NCBI RefSeq assembly: GCF_016908635.1
Contig: NZ_JAFBEG010000011.1
Location: 21,133 to 85,132, forward strand
Length of the DNA stretch: 64,000 bases
From: Sporohalobacter salinus
Lineage (GTDB): Bacteria; Bacillota; Halanaerobiia; Halobacteroidales; Acetohalobiaceae
Reading direction: 5' to 3'
Every line of letters begins with the position of its first letter. The stretch's first letter is position 1. The notes beneath the pieces were generated by a model. It was not told the DNA's origin. It ran no database searches and saw nothing but the letters and a program-made list of their open reading frames with translations. A program made the translations under genes and the position numbers. Below are positions 18,500-26,827 of the stretch, in pieces.

Positions 18500-18934
18500 A
18501 TGCGGGAATATGCAAAGGTAATTGAAGTTAATGATAATTTGGCTACTGTTAGGATTCAGCGTCATGGTAGCTGTGATAAATGTGGAAAGTGTGGAGAATC
18601 TAATGATATAGAGGTAGAGGCTAAGAATTCTATTGGAGCTAAAGAAGGAGATTTAGTAACTATTGAATTAAGAGATAGTAATGTATTAGGAGCTGCTTTA
18701 GTAGTTTATCTTTTGCCTTTGATTAATTTATTTATTGGTTATTTTATAGGGCAGTGGTTTAGTGGAAATTATGGATTTGGAAATAGTGATCTAATAGGGG
18801 CTTTATCTGGAATTTCATTTTTAATTATATCTTTATTTTTTGCTCGTAAATATGGGGAGATTAATAATTCTAAAGGAAAGTATCAACCTGAAATTAAAAG
18901 AACTGTTGATCCTACATCGGAAAACTTAACTTAA
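18500..18934 (+). CDS. RseC/MucC-family SoxR-reducing-system protein
   Basis: Membrane protein of 144 aa. Its N-terminal cytoplasmic domain contains a Cys cluster (HGSCDKCGKCGES; Cys25, Cys28, Cys31). Two hydrophobic segments follow (about 63-83 and 97-118), with a basic tail. This is the layout of RseC/RsxC-associated proteins, which in other bacteria accompany the Rnf complex or the SoxR-reducing system; no rnf genes lie in the window. AAGGAGGGGAGG precedes the ATG. Cotranscription with the CsoR-type repressor hints at a redox or metal link, which is inference. Confidence 0.8.
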   Translation: MREYAKVIEVNDNLATVRIQRHGSCDKCGKCGESNDIEVEAKNSIGAKEGDLVTIELRDSNVLGAALVVYLLPLINLFIGYFIGQWFSGNYGFGNSDLIGALSGISFLIISLFFARKYGEINNSKGKYQPEIKRTVDPTSENLT

Positions 18935-18938
18935 ATTA

Positions 18939-18967
18939 TTGATCTTTGGTTAAAAATAAAATATAAT
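18939..18967 (+). promoter_or_regulatory. Promoter of the hydG transcript
   Basis: TTGATC at 18939-18944, a 17-base spacer, TATAAT at 18962-18967. It leaves about 235 bases of leader before the hydG start codon. Confidence 0.65.
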
Positions 18968-19133
18968 TATAATGAAGAAGAGTAAGTTATTAAAAATATG
19001 TTATTATTAGTATCTCACATAATGTATCCTAATAAATTGGGACTTTTTAGTCCGGATTTAGAGGGATTAGAGATAGTAGTTTAATATTCTAAGTGAGAGG
19101 AGAGATCTAATCACTCGGAGGAAGGAGGTATAG

Positions 19134-19181
19134 ATGATTATGGCTTATCCTTGGGGGATAAGTCTTTTTATTTTAAATTAA
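19134..19181 (+). CDS. Possible 15-codon leader peptide upstream of hydG
   Basis: A short frame encodes MIMAYPWGISLFILN. It has an excellent ribosome-binding site (AAGGAGG at 19122-19128) 5 bases before the ATG. A terminator-like hairpin lies inside the frame (19142-19174), so translation would compete with folding, as in an attenuator. The ribosome-binding site and the overlap are visible; function is inference. It could be chance in an AT-rich leader. Confidence 0.35.
   Translation: MIMAYPWGISLFILN
19142..19174 (+). terminator. Terminator/attenuator in the hydG leader
   Basis: GGCTTATCC (19142-19150) pairs with GGATAAGTC (19156-19164) with one G-U pair, a TTGGG loop, then TTTTTATTTT. It lies between the promoter and hydG, so it should prevent expression unless bypassed. 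Upstream, GATTAGA and TCTAATC, and GGACT and AGTCC, form further short stems. No T-box or known riboswitch core was recognised. Confidence 0.65.
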
Positions 19182-19206
19182 AAAAATCACAAAGGGGTGA
19201 GTTAAA

Positions 19207-20595
19207 GTGGCTACTAAAGATTTTATTGATGATGAAAAATTAGAGGAAATTTTAAATGATGCAGAACCAACAGAGGCTGAAATTGAAAGGATTATTGAAA
19301 AGTCATTGAATAAACAGAGATTAAGTTTAGAAGAGACAGCAACTTTATTACAGGCTGAAAAGCCGGAATGGATTGAGAAAATATATGATGGCGCAAGAAA
19401 AATAAAGGAAAAGATTTATGGTGATCGTGTAGTATTATTTGCTCCTTTATATATTGGGAATAAATGTATTAATGATTGTACCTATTGTGGTTTTAAAAAA
19501 TCTAATGAAGATGCTGAACGTCATACTCTAAGTGAAAAAGAAATTAGACAACAGATTAAAGCTATGGAAAGCCAAGGTCAAAAAAGATCGATTTTAGTTT
19601 ATGGTTCTCATCCAGATTATGATGCTGATTTTATGGCTGATACAGTTAAGACTGTTTATGATACTACAGAAGATAATGGGGAGATTAGACGAGTTAATAT
19701 TAATGCTAAACCGTTAGACGTAGAAGGGTATAAGAAATTAAAAGAAGTAGGAATTGGAACTTATCAAATTTTTCAAGAAACATATCATCACGAAACTTAT
19801 CAAAAAGTACATCCTAGTGGGCCTAAATCAGATTTTGAATGGCGTTTAACAGGCTTAGACCGGGCGATGGAAGCTGGCATTGATGATTTAGGAATTGGAG
19901 TTTTATTTGGGTTATACGATTGGAAGTATGAAGTTTTAGGTCTATTAGAGCATGCAATTCATTTCGAAGATAAATTTGGTGTTGGACCTCATACAGTTTC
20001 TTTTCCTCGCATTAAAGATGCAAGTAATATTGACATTAGTGATGAATATGAAGTTGATGATGAAGAGTTTAAACGTTTAGTAGCTATTTTGAGATTAGCT
20101 ATACCATATACTGGTATGATTTTGACAGCACGTGAAGATGCAGAATTGAGAGATGAAGTAATGCAGTTTGGAATTTCTCAAATTGATGCGGGAACAAGAA
20201 TTGAGATGGAAGGTTATACACATGCAGATGAAGAACAAGAATTAGATAAGGAACAATTTGAAATTGGAGATACCCGTTCTTTAGAGGAAGTTATGTATGA
20301 GTTAGTAAGAGATGGCTACGTGCCTTCATTTTGTACTGCTTGTTATCGTTTAGGAAGAACAGGAGAACATTTTATGGAGTTTGCTAAACCAGGATTTATT
20401 AAGCGCTATTGTACTCCTAATGCTCTCTTAACTTTTAAGGAGTATTTAGAGGATTACGCTTCTCAGCGAATTAAGGATGAGGGTAAAAAATTAATTCAAC
20501 AACAAATTGCTAATATTGAAAATGAAGATATTAAAACAGAATTAATTGAGAAATTGGAGCGAGTAAAAGATGGCGAACGAGACTTATATTTTTAA
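19207..20595 (+). CDS. hydG: [FeFe] hydrogenase H-cluster radical SAM maturase HydG
   Basis: Radical SAM tyrosine lyase that makes the CO and CN ligands of the [FeFe]-hydrogenase active site, 462 aa. The radical SAM motif KCINDCTYCGF gives Cys87, Cys91 and Cys94. The C-terminal second cluster site is FCTACYRLGRTGEHFM followed by KRYCTPNALLTF, the HydG-specific CX2C...C arrangement absent from ThiH. AAAGGGGTGA precedes the GTG start. hydE and hydF are not in the window, so this maturase is separated from its partners, at least locally. A structured leader precedes it and a small gene overlaps its end. Confidence 0.95.
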   Translation: MATKDFIDDEKLEEILNDAEPTEAEIERIIEKSLNKQRLSLEETATLLQAEKPEWIEKIYDGARKIKEKIYGDRVVLFAPLYIGNKCINDCTYCGFKKSNEDAERHTLSEKEIRQQIKAMESQGQKRSILVYGSHPDYDADFMADTVKTVYDTTEDNGEIRRVNINAKPLDVEGYKKLKEVGIGTYQIFQETYHHETYQKVHPSGPKSDFEWRLTGLDRAMEAGIDDLGIGVLFGLYDWKYEVLGLLEHAIHFEDKFGVGPHTVSFPRIKDASNIDISDEYEVDDEEFKRLVAILRLAIPYTGMILTAREDAELRDEVMQFGISQIDAGTRIEMEGYTHADEEQELDKEQFEIGDTRSLEEVMYELVRDGYVPSFCTACYRLGRTGEHFMEFAKPGFIKRYCTPNALLTFKEYLEDYASQRIKDEGKKLIQQQIANIENEDIKTELIEKLERVKDGERDLYF

Positions 20596-20815
20596 AGAAC
20601 AAGCCGAGGAAATAATAGACGAAAAAGAGATGAAAATTTGGTTAACAAAGAAGCAAGGTAAACGGATAGAATATCTATTTAAGTTAGGAAAGGAGCAGTT
20701 TGATCCTCCTCAAAAGATAGCTGAGAGTAAAGAATATATTCTCTTTGGTCAGAATATAAATAGAGACCAAAATGGAAAACTAAAAGAGTTATTTATGAAA
20801 TATATTCAAGGATAA
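20570..20815 (+). CDS. Hypothetical 81-aa protein overlapping the end of hydG
   Basis: I do not recognise this protein. It is charged and soluble with no signal peptide: NETYIFKEQAEEIIDEKEM, then WLTKKQGKRIEYLFKLGKEQ, FDPPQKIAESKEYILFG and a short helical end. Its ATG lies inside the last codons of hydG (26-base overlap), with GGAGCGAG just upstream, so translation is probably coupled to HydG. A terminator follows at once, making hydG and this gene a two-gene unit. A role with HydG is suggested only by that coupling. Confidence 0.65.
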   Translation: MANETYIFKEQAEEIIDEKEMKIWLTKKQGKRIEYLFKLGKEQFDPPQKIAESKEYILFGQNINRDQNGKLKELFMKYIQG

Positions 20816-20850
20816 GAAATTATGATTTCAACTGCATATTTTATTTTCTA

Positions 20851-20888
20851 AAAGTGTCAGGTAATACCTGAGGCTTTTCTTATTTTTT
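20851..20888 (+). terminator. Intrinsic terminator of the hydG unit
   Basis: AAAGTGTCAGGT (20851-20862) pairs with ACCTGAGGCTTT (20866-20877) with one mismatch and one G-U pair, followed by TCTTATTTTTTT. Confidence 0.85.
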
Positions 20889-20996
20889 TGGAATTATTTT
20901 CTTTGTTAATTAATAACAAGGGAATAAATTCTTTTTTATAGAAGTAAATATAAAAAGCAAATTATTTATTTTATAGAATTAATGGAGGGAAAACAA

Positions 20997-21797
20997 ATGG
21001 AATATAAGTTATTAGCGATAGATGTTGATGATACTTTATTGTCTGATGAATTAGTTTTATCTTCACGGGTAAAAAATAAAATAAGAAAAGCTGTTGAAGC
21101 CAATGTGCTGGTTACTATAGCTACGGGGAGAATGTATTCTTCTGCTTTGCCATATGCTAAGCAGTTAGAGCTTGGGTTGCCGCTTATTACATATAATGGT
21201 GCTTTAATCAAGGAAGCTATTTCAGGTGAAGTAATAGATCATCAGCCGATACCAGTAGAGTTAGCTCAAGAGATAGGAGCTTTGGCCGATAGAGAGGACT
21301 GGCATTTGAATCTTTATATAAATGATAAGTTATATGTTACTAAATCAGGGCCAACAGTAGAAAAGTATGAAGAAATTTCTGGTATGAGAGCTACTTTGGT
21401 TGAAGAAGAAATAACAGATTTTTTGGTTCAGTCTCCTACGAAATTGTTGATTATAGGTTCTAGTCCAGCTCAGACAGAGGGGATTTTAACTAGAATAAGT
21501 GATGAATTTGGAGATGATTTAAGTATTACTCAATCTAAGTCTACTTTTGTAGAGATTATGCAACAGGATGTATCTAAAGGAGTAGCCTTAAAGCATTTAG
21601 CAAAAAAATTTGATATTAAAAGAAATGAAGTTATTGCTATTGGTGATAGTTTGAATGATTTAGAGATGATTGAATATGCAGGATTAGGAGTAGCAGTAGC
21701 TAATGGAGCAGATGAGTTGAAGGAAAGATCTGATTATGTAACTGAGTCCAATGAAGAGGATGGGGTAGCAGGTGTAATTGACAAATTTATATTGTAA
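20997..21797 (+). CDS. Cof-type HAD-IIB family hydrolase
   Basis: Haloacid-dehalogenase-superfamily phosphatase of the Cof/YidA type, 266 aa. Motif I is DVDDTLLSDE, followed by TIATGRMYSSALPYAKQL (motif II region), a C2B cap, a Lys in the STFVEIMQQDVSKGVAL segment and motif IV GDSLNDLEMIEYAGLGVAVANG. These enzymes act on phosphosugars, FMN or PLP with low specificity, so the substrate is not predictable. The frame opens at 20982, but GGAGGG lies inside that extension and fits the ATG at 20997. It may be cotranscribed with add, 22 bases downstream. Confidence 0.88.
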   Translation: MEYKLLAIDVDDTLLSDELVLSSRVKNKIRKAVEANVLVTIATGRMYSSALPYAKQLELGLPLITYNGALIKEAISGEVIDHQPIPVELAQEIGALADREDWHLNLYINDKLYVTKSGPTVEKYEEISGMRATLVEEEITDFLVQSPTKLLIIGSSPAQTEGILTRISDEFGDDLSITQSKSTFVEIMQQDVSKGVALKHLAKKFDIKRNEVIAIGDSLNDLEMIEYAGLGVAVANGADELKERSDYVTESNEEDGVAGVIDKFIL

Positions 21798-21819
21798 CTT
21801 CGAATAAAAGGAGGTAATT

Positions 21820-22851
21820 ATGAGGGATCTTATCAGGAAATTACCCAAGGTAGAGTTGCATCTTCATTTAGATGGATCTTTGCGGGGCAGAACTGTATTG
21901 GAGTTAGCAGAAAATAGAGGTCTTGAATTACCAACTTATAGTTTAGAAGAATTAATGGAGTATTTGCAGGTGAATGATAATTGTAATAGTCTAGCAGAGT
22001 ACCTAGAGAAGTTTGAATTACCATTAAAAATAATGCAGACTAAGGAGGCTTTGACTAGAGTTACTTATGAATTAATTGAAGATGCGGCCCTAGAGAATAT
22101 AAAGTATCTAGAGATTAGATTTGCTCCTTTATTATCAACTGAAAAACTAAATGCTGAGGAGGTGATGAAAGCAGTATTAGCAGGGATAGAGCAAGGAGAG
22201 AGTGATTATGATCTGCAGGCTAATCTTATTCTCTGTTGTATGCGACATCAGGATCCTAGCAAAAGTATTGAAGTTGCCCAATTGGCTATTGAATATTTAG
22301 ATCAAGGAGTAGTTGGTTTGGATTTAGCTGGAGATGAAGCAAATTTTCCTCCGGAAGAACATGAAGAGGCATTCAAATTAGCTACAGAAGCAGGACTTCA
22401 TCGTACAGTTCATGCAGGAGAAGTAGCAGGAGCTGAAAGCGTAAAAAAGGCTATTGATTATTTAAATGCAGAACGAATTGGCCATGGTATTAGGAGTAAT
22501 GAAGACAAAGAAACTTTAGAAACAGTTAAAGAATCAGGCGTAACGTTAGAAGTTTGTCCTACTAGTAATCTTCATACAAATGTTATAACGAATTTAGTCC
22601 AACATCCGATTAGAGAATATTATGAACTTGGTATTCCGGTAACTGTGAGTACAGATAATCGTACAGTTTCTGATTTAACTTTAAGTCAAGAATATTTGCT
22701 GTTATATGAAAAATTAGGATTTTCATTAACTGATATTTGGAACCTAATTTCGAGTGGAATAAAAGCATCTTTTATTACTAAAGAAGAAAAAGAAAAGTTG
22801 ATAGTTAATTTTAAGGATGAGTTTAAAAATATAACTGATTATTCTTTGTAA
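21820..22851 (+). CDS. add: Adenosine deaminase
   Basis: Zinc enzyme converting adenosine to inosine in purine salvage, 343 aa. Metal ligands and catalytic residues are in LPKVELHLHLDGSL (HxH), TVHAGEVAGAES (third His, and the catalytic Glu region), ERIGHGIRSNED and the Asp pair region VTVSTDNRTVS. VCPTSNLHTN is also typical of the family. Length matches bacterial enzymes. AAAGGAGGT precedes the ATG. It follows the HAD gene closely; a nucleotide-salvage pairing is possible but unproven. Confidence 0.92.
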   Translation: MRDLIRKLPKVELHLHLDGSLRGRTVLELAENRGLELPTYSLEELMEYLQVNDNCNSLAEYLEKFELPLKIMQTKEALTRVTYELIEDAALENIKYLEIRFAPLLSTEKLNAEEVMKAVLAGIEQGESDYDLQANLILCCMRHQDPSKSIEVAQLAIEYLDQGVVGLDLAGDEANFPPEEHEEAFKLATEAGLHRTVHAGEVAGAESVKKAIDYLNAERIGHGIRSNEDKETLETVKESGVTLEVCPTSNLHTNVITNLVQHPIREYYELGIPVTVSTDNRTVSDLTLSQEYLLLYEKLGFSLTDIWNLISSGIKASFITKEEKEKLIVNFKDEFKNITDYSL

Positions 22852-22982
22852 AAAGTGTTTAGTGAGCAGTTATGGAATTAAAAGGAGAAGAATTAGGGTG
22901 ATTTTTAGTTTTATAACATAATTTTTTCTAATTTGAGGTATAATACATAGAGTACAATCTGTATAATAGGGAGGTTGAAATA

Positions 22983-24383
22983 ATGGCAATTGAATTTGGA
23001 ACTGATGGTTGGAGAGCAGTTATAGCCGAGGAATTTACCTTTGGTAATTTAGAGATAGTAGTGCAAGCAATAGCTAACTATCTGCAGAATAATGATCAAA
23101 CAGAAGAAGGAATATTTATTGGATATGATAATCGCTTTTTAGCTGAAGAGTTTGCCCAGACAGCGGCAGAAGTTTTAACAGCTAATGGTATTCAAGCTAT
23201 AATAGCAGAAGAAAATCTACCGACGCCAGTAACTGCTTTTGCTATTCGAGATGAAGGATTAGATGGAGCATTAATGTTAACAGCTAGCCATAATCCAGCT
23301 CCATATCAAGGAATTAAGTTTATCCCTGATTATGCTGGGCCAGCATTACCTGAGATTACTGACCAGATTGAAGAAGAAGTGGCTAAAGTACAGGAAAGTG
23401 GTGAGATATATAACTGTGAGTCAGAAGAAACAGATAAGATTAAGGAGTTTAATCCTAAATCTAATTACTTACAGCATTTAAAAGATTTAATTAATTTTTC
23501 TGATCAAAGTTTAAAGATTTTAACTGATCCCATGTATGGACCAGGTGCTGGGTACTTGACTGATATTTTTGCTGATACAGAAGTTGAGGTTGAAGAAATT
23601 AATGATTATCGTGATCCGCTTTTCGGCAGTGGAATGCCGGAACCAACAGAGGAAGAATTACCTGAGTTAATTGATAGAGTTAAGACGGAGGATTATGACT
23701 TAGGATTTGCATTAGATGGCGATGCAGATCGCTTTGGTATCATTACTGAAAATGGAAAGTATTTAAGTCCTAATCAGGTATTATTTTTGTTATTGGATCA
23801 TTTAGTTGAAAGTAAGGAGGAAACAGGAGGAGTAGTTAGGACTGTCGCTACTACTCATATGTTAGATAAAATAGCTAAAGAACACGATTTAGAAATTTTT
23901 GAGACTCCTGTTGGATTCAAGTATGTTGGTGAATTGATGTTAGAAGAGGATATAATTATAGGTGGTGAAGAGAGCGGAGGTTTAAGTATTAAAGGACATA
24001 TACCTGAAAAAGATGGACTATTGGCTTGTGCTTTGATGGCGGAAATGGTAATGGATAGAGAAAAGAAGTTATCGGTAATCTTAAAGGAAGTAGAAAAAAA
24101 GTACGGAAAATTAATTAGTGAAAGATTGGATATAGAATGTGGTTCAGAAGAAAAGTCGAAGGTTTTAGAGCGAATTGAAAATTTTGACCTTAATAAAATT
24201 GCTGGTTATAAGGTTATTGATAAGATTACTAAAGATGGTATGAAAGTTGTTTTAGAGGATGGTAGCTGGTGTTTGATGCGTCCTTCAGGAACGGAACCTT
24301 TGATTAGAGTCTATGTTGAAACTTCTGATCATGAGTTGATGAAGAAAATTCAGACAGAAGTTAGAGATGAATTACAGATTTAG
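22983..24383 (+). CDS. Phosphoglucomutase/phosphomannomutase family protein
   Basis: Alpha-D-phosphohexomutase, 466 aa, interconverting hexose 1- and 6-phosphates. All four domains are present: N-terminal FGTDGWRAVIAE, the phosphoserine loop LTASHNPAPYQGIKF, the metal loop LDGDADRFGI, the sugar loop GGEESGGLSI and the phosphate-binding loop RPSGTEPLIRVYVE. With intact active sites it can supply glucose 1-phosphate for the glucan locus, unlike the degenerate mutase domain at 33.3-35.7 kb. Whether glucose or mannose phosphate is preferred is not clear. It has a GGAGG site, a TATAAT about 40 bases upstream and its own terminator. Confidence 0.92.
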   Translation: MAIEFGTDGWRAVIAEEFTFGNLEIVVQAIANYLQNNDQTEEGIFIGYDNRFLAEEFAQTAAEVLTANGIQAIIAEENLPTPVTAFAIRDEGLDGALMLTASHNPAPYQGIKFIPDYAGPALPEITDQIEEEVAKVQESGEIYNCESEETDKIKEFNPKSNYLQHLKDLINFSDQSLKILTDPMYGPGAGYLTDIFADTEVEVEEINDYRDPLFGSGMPEPTEEELPELIDRVKTEDYDLGFALDGDADRFGIITENGKYLSPNQVLFLLLDHLVESKEETGGVVRTVATTHMLDKIAKEHDLEIFETPVGFKYVGELMLEEDIIIGGEESGGLSIKGHIPEKDGLLACALMAEMVMDREKKLSVILKEVEKKYGKLISERLDIECGSEEKSKVLERIENFDLNKIAGYKVIDKITKDGMKVVLEDGSWCLMRPSGTEPLIRVYVETSDHELMKKIQTEVRDELQI

Positions 24384-24400
24384 TTTTTTAATTTAATATT

Positions 24401-24434
24401 AAATCCTCTATCATTATGATAGAGGATTTTTGAT
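24401..24434 (+). terminator. Intrinsic terminator after the phosphohexomutase
   Basis: A 13-bp perfect stem (24401-24413 with 24417-24429, arm AAATCCTCTATCA) with a TTA loop, then TTGATTTTG. Confidence 0.85.
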
Positions 24435-24505
24435 TTTGTAGGTTAAAAAGGAGGAAAGTTATAGACTAGTCTGGAATAATTTATTGAAGGAAGGTAAAAG
24501 GGAAT

Positions 24506-25316
24506 ATGGGTGAAAGATTATTAGCAATAGATGTGGGAGCTGGTACTCAAGATATTTTGATTTTTGAAACTGGGCAGCCAATTGAAAATTCTATTAAGCT
24601 AGTTTTACCAGCGCCAACAGTAATTAAAGCAGAAGAGATAGCTGATGCTATCAACAAAGGAGAAGATTTATTAGTGGACAGTTAATGGGTGGCGGAGCTA
24701 ATACTAAGGCCATCAAAGAGCATTTATCTGCTGGAAATAATGTTTATGCTCTTCCTCAGCCTGCTAAGACTATAAATGATAATTTAGAAGTAGTAAGTAA
24801 GTTAGGAGTTGAGATAGTAGAAAGGCCGCCACAGAATAAAGAGTATCGTCAAATAGAGTTTGGTGATTTAAAGTTAGATTAACTGGCCGATAGTTTAGCT
24901 AACTTTGGAGTTGAGCTGCCGTCTAAATGTGCAGTAGCAGTGCAGGATCACGGTGAATCGCTAATGGAAAGTGATCGTAAGTTTAGATTCAAACACTGGC
25001 AGCATTTTGTAGAATCCGGCGGTAGAATTGCAGAATTAGGTTATTTGAACATCTTCACTGTTGAATTCAGAAAAATTACAAAATTATATTCAGCGTTTGC
25101 GCAGGGGAGAATTAACTAATCAGGAAGTATATAATGACTCTGGACATGGTGTTTATATAGCTTCAGAACTAACAGTAGATGATGGGGGAAGTTACTGGCC
25201 CTAATCGTCAGCTTGCTAATGGTTTAGGCTATTATTTTGCTGTACCTTGTGGTAATATGATGTTGTCAGGTTGTTTTGGACTTTTAGCTGCAGCTAGAGA
25301 TCATGAATTAATTTAA
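24506..25316 (+). pseudogene. Decayed DUF1786-family gene
   Basis: Four reading-frame pieces in order recreate one protein. Piece 1 is MGERLLAIDVGAGTQDILIF to about 24673. After a frameshift, piece 2 has SGQLMGGGANTKAIKEHLS and VYALPQPAKTINDNLEVVSK. An in-frame TAA follows at 24880-24882, then CAVAVQDHGESLMESDRKFR in the same frame. A second frameshift near 25050 leads to LQNYIQRLRRGELTNQEVYN. A third, in a G run near 25185, leads to VTGPNRQLANGLGYYFAVPC and NMMLSGCFGLLAAARDHELI. The order and motifs (VGAGTQD, MGGG, VQDHG, TGPN, MMLSGCFG) match DUF1786 proteins, actin-like-ATPase-fold proteins sometimes annotated with pyruvate formate-lyase activation. With three frameshifts and a stop, the gene is almost certainly dead. 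Confidence 0.75.
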
Positions 25317-25337
25317 TAGTGAGGTAGATAGAAAATT

Positions 25338-25745
25338 ATGAGTTCAGAATTAGAAAGTGGTATTTATAATTTAATTATTTATTTGGATAAAGATTGTAAT
25401 ATTGAAGTAGGTAGTTTAGGTGAATTTAACTTTGAGAGAGGTTATTATATTTATACTGGTACTGCTCAGCGGAACCTTTCTGCACGGATAGATCGTCATA
25501 AGAGTCAGGATAAGAAGTTACATTGGCATATAGATTATTTATTACAGAAGGCTGAAATAGTAGATGTAGAAACTTGGCCGAAAAATAAAGAGGCTGAATG
25601 TCAGATTCATCAAGAATTAGCATCCAAACCAGAATTTGTAGAACCAATAGCTGGTTTTGGTGCTAGTGATTGTAGTTGTAGGACTCATTTATTATATTCA
25701 TTCCAGAGACCGAAAATAGAAGACAAGTTGGCTATAGGGAATTAA
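25338..25745 (+). CDS. GIY-YIG nuclease family protein (DUF123, Uri superfamily)
   Basis: Small protein of 135 aa with the DUF123 form of the GIY-YIG nuclease fold. It shows ESGIYNLIIYL (GIY), GYYIYTGTA (YIG), LSARIDRH with the catalytic Arg, KLHWHIDYLL, a helical ECQIHQEL segment and the C-terminal GFGASDCSCRTHLLY. DUF123 occurs alone or fused to endonuclease III-like domains, mostly in archaea and anaerobes, with unproven function. It may take part in DNA processing. It starts at an ATG 22 bases after the pseudogene and is followed closely by the NAPRTase gene. Confidence 0.8.
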   Translation: MSSELESGIYNLIIYLDKDCNIEVGSLGEFNFERGYYIYTGTAQRNLSARIDRHKSQDKKLHWHIDYLLQKAEIVDVETWPKNKEAECQIHQELASKPEFVEPIAGFGASDCSCRTHLLYSFQRPKIEDKLAIGN

Positions 25746-25772
25746 TCTTGGAGAGAAAGGAAGATAGGGCTT

Positions 25773-26813
25773 ATGACCAAAAAAGAATTGGAGACTTTAG
25801 AAGATGTAATTAATGTAACAGTTTCTGAAGATAGAATTTTACATTCTGCTAATCATAATGAGATTAAACAAGGGCTTACAACTGATGTTTATTTTGTTAA
25901 GACTAGAGAAATACTTAATGAACTTGATTTATCTCAGACTGAAGTAGTGGTAGATATCTTTGCCAGTAGAGGTGGGGTTGTAGCTGGAATAGATGAAGCA
26001 GTTAATCTATTACAGGATAAGGACGTTGAAGTTTGGGGTTTAGAAGAAGGTAGTAAAATGGATAAAAAAGAAGTGGTTTTGCGGATAAAAGGAATTTATA
26101 ATGATTTTGGCATCTTGGAGACACCTTTATTAGGCTCACTTGCCAGTGCTAGCGGTTGGGCTACGGCAGCAGCTGAATGTAAAGAAGTAGCTGGTGATAT
26201 ACCTGTTCTCTGTTTTGGAGCCCGTCATTTACATCCTGCAGTAGCACCGGTAATGGAACGAGCTGCTGTTATTGGTGGGGCTGATGGAGCTAGTTGTATT
26301 TTAGGTGCTAAGCTGGCTGGACAGAAACCATCAGGAACAGTGCCACATGCTTTAATTTTAACAGTAGGAGATACTCTTCAAGTGGCTCAAGCCTATGATG
26401 AAGTTATGCCTGATGATGCAGCGCGGATTATAATTGTTGATACCTTTAAGGATGAAGCGGAAGAGAGTTTGCGTATAGCTAATAATTTGAAAGAAAAATT
26501 AGATGGAATTAGATTAGATACCCCTTCAGAACGTGGAGGCGTAACTCCTGCTTTAATTAAGGAAGTTAGAGCAAGATTGGACCAGGCTGGACATGACTAT
26601 GTAAATATATTTGTTTCCGGAGGTATTACTCCAAAGCGAATCTTAAACTTAAAAGACTTAGGAGTAGATGGATTTGGAGTTGGAAGCTATATTGCTGGAG
26701 CTGAGGCAATTAATATGACAATGGATATTAAAGAAGTAAATGGGAAAGCTATAGCTAAACGAGGCAGAATTCCAGGTCCAACAGAGAATAAAAGGCTAAA
26801 TAAGTTACTCTAA
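25773..26813 (+). CDS. pncB: Nicotinate phosphoribosyltransferase
   Basis: Salvages nicotinate to nicotinate mononucleotide with PRPP for NAD synthesis, 346 aa. Seen are LTTDVYFVKTREIL near the N-terminus, FASRGGVVAGIDEAVNLL, CFGARHLHPAVAPVMERAAV, GGADGASCILGAKLAG, DTFKDEAEESL, RLDTPSERGGV and FVSGGITPKRILNLKDLGVD with GFGVGSYI. This is the short form related to the archaeal and quinolinate phosphoribosyltransferase-like type, shorter than E. coli PncB. The start is the ATG at 25773 after GAGAGAAAGGAAG. The ROK gene starts 15 bases beyond its stop. Confidence 0.9.
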   Translation: MTKKELETLEDVINVTVSEDRILHSANHNEIKQGLTTDVYFVKTREILNELDLSQTEVVVDIFASRGGVVAGIDEAVNLLQDKDVEVWGLEEGSKMDKKEVVLRIKGIYNDFGILETPLLGSLASASGWATAAAECKEVAGDIPVLCFGARHLHPAVAPVMERAAVIGGADGASCILGAKLAGQKPSGTVPHALILTVGDTLQVAQAYDEVMPDDAARIIIVDTFKDEAEESLRIANNLKEKLDGIRLDTPSERGGVTPALIKEVRARLDQAGHDYVNIFVSGGITPKRILNLKDLGVDGFGVGSYIAGAEAINMTMDIKEVNGKAIAKRGRIPGPTENKRLNKLL

Positions 26814-26827
26814 GCAGGAGGGAAAAT

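Noticed and set aside
18974..19206. Known riboswitch or T-box in the hydG leader
   Set aside because: No T-box GGGTGG-type core and no TPP, SAM, FMN, cobalamin, glycine or c-di-GMP consensus could be seen; it is reported only as an unclassified structured leader.
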